In this document: positions 5,906 through 7,250 of the stretch, piece after piece
How positions within the stretch are numbered: position 1 is the first letter of the stretch
How the letters are laid out: every line of letters begins with the position of its first letter
Source of the DNA: an uncultured Oscillospiraceae bacterium
GTDB lineage: Bacteria; Bacillota; Clostridia; Oscillospirales; Ruminococcaceae
Assembly (NCBI GenBank): GCA_934466475.1
Contig: CAKSLI010000024.1
Span: 1-7,250, forward strand
DNA: 7,250 nt
Reading direction: 5' to 3'
Notes under the pieces: generated by a model
Databases searched by the model: none
Told to the model about the DNA's origin: nothing
Seen by the model: the letters and a program-made list of their open reading frames with translations, nothing else
Made by a program: the position numbers and the translations under genes

Positions 5906-7134
5906 GCGAATTATTCACACCAAAGCAGGCAAGGGCGCTTTCACTGGTGAAGTCAGGCGGGCTGAAGCGGATAAATATTCTGGAGGGAAGCGTCCGCAGC
6001 GGCAAGACCTACATCTCCATGATAATGTGGGGATTCTGGGTCGCCGCCGCCCCGAAAGAGGGCGCCTATCTCATGGCAGGGAAGACCCTCACAACGCTGC
6101 GCCGCAACGTCCTCGAGCCGATGTGCGGGCTTTTCGGGGAGTGCTTCACATACAGCCTGAGCAAAAAGGAAGCCCGTCTGTTCGGTAGGAAAATCTACCT
6201 TGAGGGAGCGGCGAATGCGCAGGCTGAAAGCAAGATACGCGGTATGACGCTGTACGGCGCCTACTGCGACGAGCTTTCGCTGTTCCCGGAGGATTTTTTC
6301 GCGATGCTTCTGTCAAGGCTTTCGGTGAGCGGCGCCCGTCTGATAGCCACCACGAATCCGGACAACCCCGGGCACTGGCTGAAGCGGAACTACCTCGACA
6401 ACAGCGCGCTGGAATTGCTCGACCTGAAATTCACGCTGGACGACAACACGTTCCTGCCTGAGGAATACGTCCGGGCGCTCAAAACGGAGTTCACCGGGGT
6501 GTTCTACGACAGGTTCATCCTTGGGAACTGGGTCGCCGCAGAGGGCAGGATCTACGAGGATTTCTCGCAGAAATGCGTTATCTCCCCGGCTGAGCTGAGG
6601 GAGCGTCTCGCGGCGGCTCCGCTGATAAGCTCGGTGGTCGGCGTGGACTACGGCGGGAACAGGAGCGCCAGCGCGTTCGTGCATACCGGCTTTGACTCGG
6701 GCTTCCGGAACGTGTACGTCCTGTCGGAGCACTACGACAAGCGGAATTCCTCGGCGGAGAGCCTGATAAACGCGTTCAGCGACTACATCGCGGAGGAAAG
6801 ATCGCGTTTTCCCACGCTGGAGCTCGCCTGCTGCGACAGCGCGGAACAGCTCTTGATAAAGAGCTTCCGCAGTGCTGTAAGCCTTGAAGTCAGAAACGCC
6901 ATGAAGAAGCAGGTCAGCACCCGCATAAACATGGTGAACCGCCTGATATCCTCCGGCAGGCTGCACATAAGCACGGAGTGCCCGCACCTGATAGACGCCC
7001 TGAAATCCGCCGTCTGGAATGAAAAGAGCATCCACCGTGACGAGCGTCTTGATGACGGCTCAACGAACATAGACAGCCTTGACGCGTTTGAATATTCGAT
7101 AGAGAGATTCGAGCGCGAACTATTCAGATATTGA
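5902..7134 (+). CDS. terL: Phage terminase large subunit (packaging ATPase and nuclease)
   Basis: Terminase large subunits power the packaging of phage DNA into the prohead and cut the concatemer. The 410 residues hold both domains. The N-terminal ATPase has Walker A at GSVRSGKT (29-36), a Walker B-like LYGAYCDE with Asp123 and Glu124, and the coupling motif ATTNP (149-153) followed by DNPGHW. The C-terminal RNase H-like nuclease has the expected acidic residues: Asp249 in VVGVDYGG, Asp312 in ACCDSAE, and Asp391/Asp394 in NIDSLDAFEYS. This matches PBSX-type terminases, and all motifs look intact. The start is GTG at 5902, with AAGGGGG (5888-5894) 7 bases upstream, overlapping the previous stop. 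No portal, protease or capsid gene follows: a hairpin and a repeat lie directly downstream. It is thus an orphan, either a prophage remnant or a retained gene. By eye its base composition is richer in G and C than the kinase locus. Confidence 0.93.
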   Translation: MSELFTPKQARALSLVKSGGLKRINILEGSVRSGKTYISMIMWGFWVAAAPKEGAYLMAGKTLTTLRRNVLEPMCGLFGECFTYSLSKKEARLFGRKIYLEGAANAQAESKIRGMTLYGAYCDELSLFPEDFFAMLLSRLSVSGARLIATTNPDNPGHWLKRNYLDNSALELLDLKFTLDDNTFLPEEYVRALKTEFTGVFYDRFILGNWVAAEGRIYEDFSQKCVISPAELRERLAAAPLISSVVGVDYGGNRSASAFVHTGFDSGFRNVYVLSEHYDKRNSSAESLINAFSDYIAEERSRFPTLELACCDSAEQLLIKSFRSAVSLEVRNAMKKQVSTRINMVNRLISSGRLHISTECPHLIDALKSAVWNEKSIHRDERLDDGSTNIDSLDAFEYSIERFERELFRY

Positions 7135-7138
7135 CTTT

Positions 7139-7164
7139 CGGGAGGGGTTCAGCCCCTCCCGTTT
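7139..7164 (+). terminator. Hairpin terminator after terL
   Basis: CGGGAGGGG (7139-7147) pairs perfectly with CCCCTCCCG (7153-7161) around a 5-base loop. The stem is very stable, but only three T residues follow, so termination may be partial. It starts 4 bases after the terL stop codon and indicates that the transcript is meant to end here. Confidence 0.7.
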
Positions 7165-7172
7165 GCGTATCA

Positions 7173-7234
7173 GGTAACCTCTAAAAACCGGGACACGAGC
7201 AGATTTCGTACATGACTTATATCAGATGCTAGGC
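7173..7234 (-). repeat. MITE-like palindromic repeat, copy 3 (inverted, partial or variant)
   Basis: These 62 bases are the exact reverse complement of the right arm of copy 2 (3167-3228), including the GGTAACC end. Beyond 7234 the sequence (to 7250) no longer matches copies 1 or 2, so this is either a truncated copy or a variant with a different centre; the window ends too soon to tell. It lies 8 bases beyond the terL terminator. Confidence 0.85.
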
Positions 7235-7250
7235 GTTATACTAATTCCAA

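Noticed and set aside
6313..7035. Minus-strand open frame of 240 codons opposite terL
   Set aside because: terL on the plus strand carries all the expected catalytic motifs. The opposite frame is Val/Arg-rich antisense translation without domain features.
1..7250. CRISPR array, tRNA, rRNA or riboswitch
   Set aside because: No regularly spaced direct repeats, tRNA-like cloverleaf or known leader structure was seen. The only repeats are the three dispersed palindromic copies.

Overview
The window looks like ordinary chromosome of a low-to-mid GC Firmicute, most likely a gut or rumen Clostridia member of the Ruminococcus type. This is inference. It rests on the class II (Firmicutes-type) GalT, the clostridial style of PAS-PAS hybrid histidine kinase, strong GGAG/AGGAG ribosome sites and two near-perfect sigma-A promoters with 17-base spacers. 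No rRNA or other taxonomic marker is present.

Layout from left to right. Positions 1-114 are the right part of a palindromic MITE-like repeat. It abuts the terminator of a minus-strand LysR-type regulator (158-1039). Next on the minus strand is a broken hybrid histidine kinase/response regulator (1144 to about 2870). An out-of-frame deletion near 1795-1803 has removed the N box and most of the G1 box of its ATPase domain. Its consensus promoter lies at 2973-3001. A complete 162-base copy of the repeat follows (3067-3228), with 17-base perfect terminal inverted repeats and flanking TATT direct repeats. Then come minus-strand galT (3309-4799) with its own terminator, promoter and an operator-like dyad, and a minus-strand DUF2461 gene (4903-5565). 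A short divergent gap leads to a plus-strand pair: an 83-residue unknown protein and, overlapping it by 4 bases, a complete phage-type terminase large subunit (5654-7134). The pair ends in a GC-rich hairpin, and a third, inverted repeat copy starts at 7173.

How the genes relate. The minus-strand genes look like single transcription units, each with its own promoter or terminator, and not one pathway. GalT is a Leloir-pathway enzyme, but no galK or galE is visible. The LysR target and the kinase stimulus cannot be read from the window. The terminase pair is the only clearly accessory element. It is an orphan packaging ATPase/nuclease with no portal, protease or capsid gene beside it before its terminator and the repeat.

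I did not find a convincing new multi-gene system. The strongest leads are the repeat family (with mobility signatures and a 62-base identical inverted pair bracketing 3229-7172), the orphan terL cassette and the kinase deletion that leaves an ATGA overlap.
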